A stretch of DNA of 6,326 bases from Candidatus Bathyarchaeum sp. (GTDB lineage Archaea > Thermoproteota > Bathyarchaeia > Bathyarchaeales > Bathyarchaeaceae), in the NCBI GenBank assembly GCA_003096255.1, contig PIXS01000057.1, forward strand, positions 1 to 6,326. Reading direction: 5' to 3'. Shown in pieces: positions 5,432 to 6,326 of this stretch (positions are counted from its first letter, which is position 1; each line of letters begins with the position of its first letter). A program made the translations under genes and the position numbers. The notes beneath the pieces are model-generated. The model searched no databases and was not told where the DNA came from. It saw only the letters and a program-made list of their open reading frames with translations.

Positions 5432-5441
5432 GTGTCAACAA

Positions 5442-5447
5442 CTCCTT
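5442..5447 (-). promoter_or_regulatory. Shine-Dalgarno AAGGAG of the AhpD-like gene
   Basis: AAGGAG on the minus strand is 10 nt before the in-frame CTG at 5431. It is also directly next to two TTG codons (5436-5441) whose frame closes at a TAA after 11-12 codons. It shows that translation starts here, well upstream of GTG 5281. Confidence 0.55.
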
Positions 5448-5473
5448 CGATATCTCTAACTCATTGAAGGATT

Positions 5474-5483
5474 CTTTATTACT
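5474..5483 (-). promoter_or_regulatory. Possible TATA box of the AhpD-like/regulator operon
   Basis: AGTAATAAAG on the minus strand is preceded by an A-rich BRE-like run. It is about 25 nt upstream of a point just ahead of the Shine-Dalgarno, giving a short leader. Assigned on composition and spacing only. Confidence 0.4.
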
Positions 5484-5543
5484 TTTTTGGAAAAGCGTGT
5501 TACTTGATGTTTTGGTTCCTTTTGTGTCGTTTGTGCTGTAGTT

Positions 5544-5596
5544 TTTCTGAAAAAAGACTGTTTTCAACAATCGTCTGCTATTAGTTTCCTAATATG
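5544..5596 (-). repeat. 53-bp repeated 3'-end element, copy 3 (terminator-like)
   Basis: This copy matches copy 1 at 49 of 53 positions, with sporadic similarity continuing about 14 bp beyond it (a shared TTTGTGC). The stop codon of the gene at 5589 lies inside the element, in its first hairpin arm. It has a TATTAG-GAAA-CTAATA hairpin and then AGAC/GTCT with an inner TGTT/AACA stem, directly followed by a T6 tract at 5550-5555. This is the most terminator-like fold of the three. Confidence 0.75.
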
Positions 5597-6326
5597 AGTG
5601 TGTGCTGTTATTGGGTAGCCGCTTCATGTAGACTATTATCACTAATGACCCTACAAGAATCACTGGCAGTATAATCCATGGTGTAGAAGAGTCTGAGATA
5701 ACTAGTTCTTTAGAGGAAGTTAGTGTGATGGTTTTTTCAGTTTCTGTTGTGCCATAAATTGTTTTTATTCTGTAGTCTCCAACATATTGGTTCCCAAGCT
5801 CAGTGAGTTTCCATTCAACTAAGTCGAATTGGGCTTTTCCGTCATCTGAAATTACTTTCTGTTGAGCAAGAGAGCCATTAGTCACGTGATAAACTTCAAC
5901 TTTGGCTCCTTTAACAACCTGTCCTGCGTCTTCCACAGTTACGATAAGGTGCCATCCAACGTAAAGCGTGCCCTTATCAAAAGCGTCTTTGTTGAGGTCT
6001 TCATATGTGGAGTTGATCAAATAGCATGATAGAGGATGGGGAGCTTGACCATTCCCGCCCCTAATCGTCAGAGACTTGATGTTTGAGTCAACAATTCTTG
6101 CATTCTGATCAACTGTAAGCTCATCTATTGTTGAGTTGACAATTTGGGAGTATCCGTCACATCCAACGACCTGAGCAGAAGAATTCTGCATCTCAAGGAC
6201 TCCCCCCATCAGCATTGACAAAACACGGAAGTAAGAACCAAAAGAATGAATCCCTATGCCTATATCCATTCCCTCTACCGATTTCTCTACCTTCGAGTTG
6301 GTGACATCCAACAATGAATTGTCGTA
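5589..6326 (-). CDS. Membrane-anchored surface protein, C-terminal part
   Basis: The frame is open through the window edge, so the 245 visible residues are the C-terminal part; the TTG at 6314 is not a convincing start. Residues 1 to about 112 have short irregular strand repeats (VNSTIDELTVD, IVDSNIKSLTIRGG, LINSTYEDL) that look like the end of a beta-helix or beta-solenoid. Residues about 120-203 read as an Ig/transthyretin-like domain of the carboxypeptidase-regulatory type: LIVTVEDAGQVVKGAKVEVY ... DDGKAQFDL ... YRIKTIYG. A membrane helix TPWIILPVILVGSLVIIVY and the tail MKRLPNNSTHSY follow. The topology matches the beta-helix protein (large outside part, one C-terminal anchor), but no PEF motif precedes the helix. 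Function is unknown, most likely cell-envelope structure or adhesion. Confidence 0.78.
   Translation of the reverse strand, partial: YDNSLLDVTNSKVEKSVEGMDIGIGIHSFGSYFRVLSMLMGGVLEMQNSSAQVVGCDGYSQIVNSTIDELTVDQNARIVDSNIKSLTIRGGNGQAPHPLSCYLINSTYEDLNKDAFDKGTLYVGWHLIVTVEDAGQVVKGAKVEVYHVTNGSLAQQKVISDDGKAQFDLVEWKLTELGNQYVGDYRIKTIYGTTETEKTITLTSSKELVISDSSTPWIILPVILVGSLVIIVYMKRLPNNSTHSY

Noticed and set aside
1581..5596. Integron attC sites, because the 53-bp element contains GTTGAAA and follows genes
   Set aside because: The required pair of core sites (RYYYAAC and GTTRRRY) at opposite ends of a long imperfect hairpin is not present, and no integrase is visible. Only the cassette-like layout remains.

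Overview
The window looks like a piece of an archaeal chromosome, most likely from the Bathyarchaeota (MCG) or a close relative. This lineage call is inferred from several traits: TATA-box promoters about 24-30 bp upstream of starts, one apparently leaderless gene, GGAGG/GGTGA ribosome binding sites, T6-tract termination, and surface proteins ending in a C-terminal membrane anchor, one of them preceded by a VIPEFPSW motif. No marker gene in the window fixes the lineage.

Left part (1-1560): compact housekeeping and small genes. The 3' end of a FAD-dependent dehydrogenase (+) is followed by a tRNA-Pro(CGG) on the minus strand. A small three-helix membrane protein (+) converges with a 48-residue YHS-domain protein (-), leaving 4 bp between their stop codons. 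A 62-residue beta-rich protein (+) starts divergently from the YHS gene.

Centre (1581-4651): a 905-residue secreted, membrane-anchored right-handed beta-helix protein (NosD/PbH1 type, -). Its coils are arranged in a seven-coil, 157-residue higher-order repeat, with one unit enlarged by exactly three coils. Its 5' region carries two nearly identical palindromes 44 bp apart inside a nest of inverted repeats.

Right part (4652-6326): a two-gene operon (-) joined by an ATGA overlap. It encodes an AhpD/carboxymuconolactone-decarboxylase-like protein with a CxxC motif and a zinc-ribbon/winged-helix putative regulator. The upstream gene has no ATG, GTG or TTG early enough to give a full-length product; a CTG behind a good Shine-Dalgarno is the best candidate. 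The window ends inside a second membrane-anchored surface protein (-).

The most unusual shared feature is a 53-bp element in three near-identical copies (1581-1633, 4599-4651, 5544-5596). All copies face the same way and lie at or downstream of the 3' ends of the three minus-strand transcription units. Each has a small hairpin followed by a T6 tract on the transcribed strand. A repeated terminator or 3'-UTR element is the simplest reading; the copies also divide the right half into cassette-like segments.
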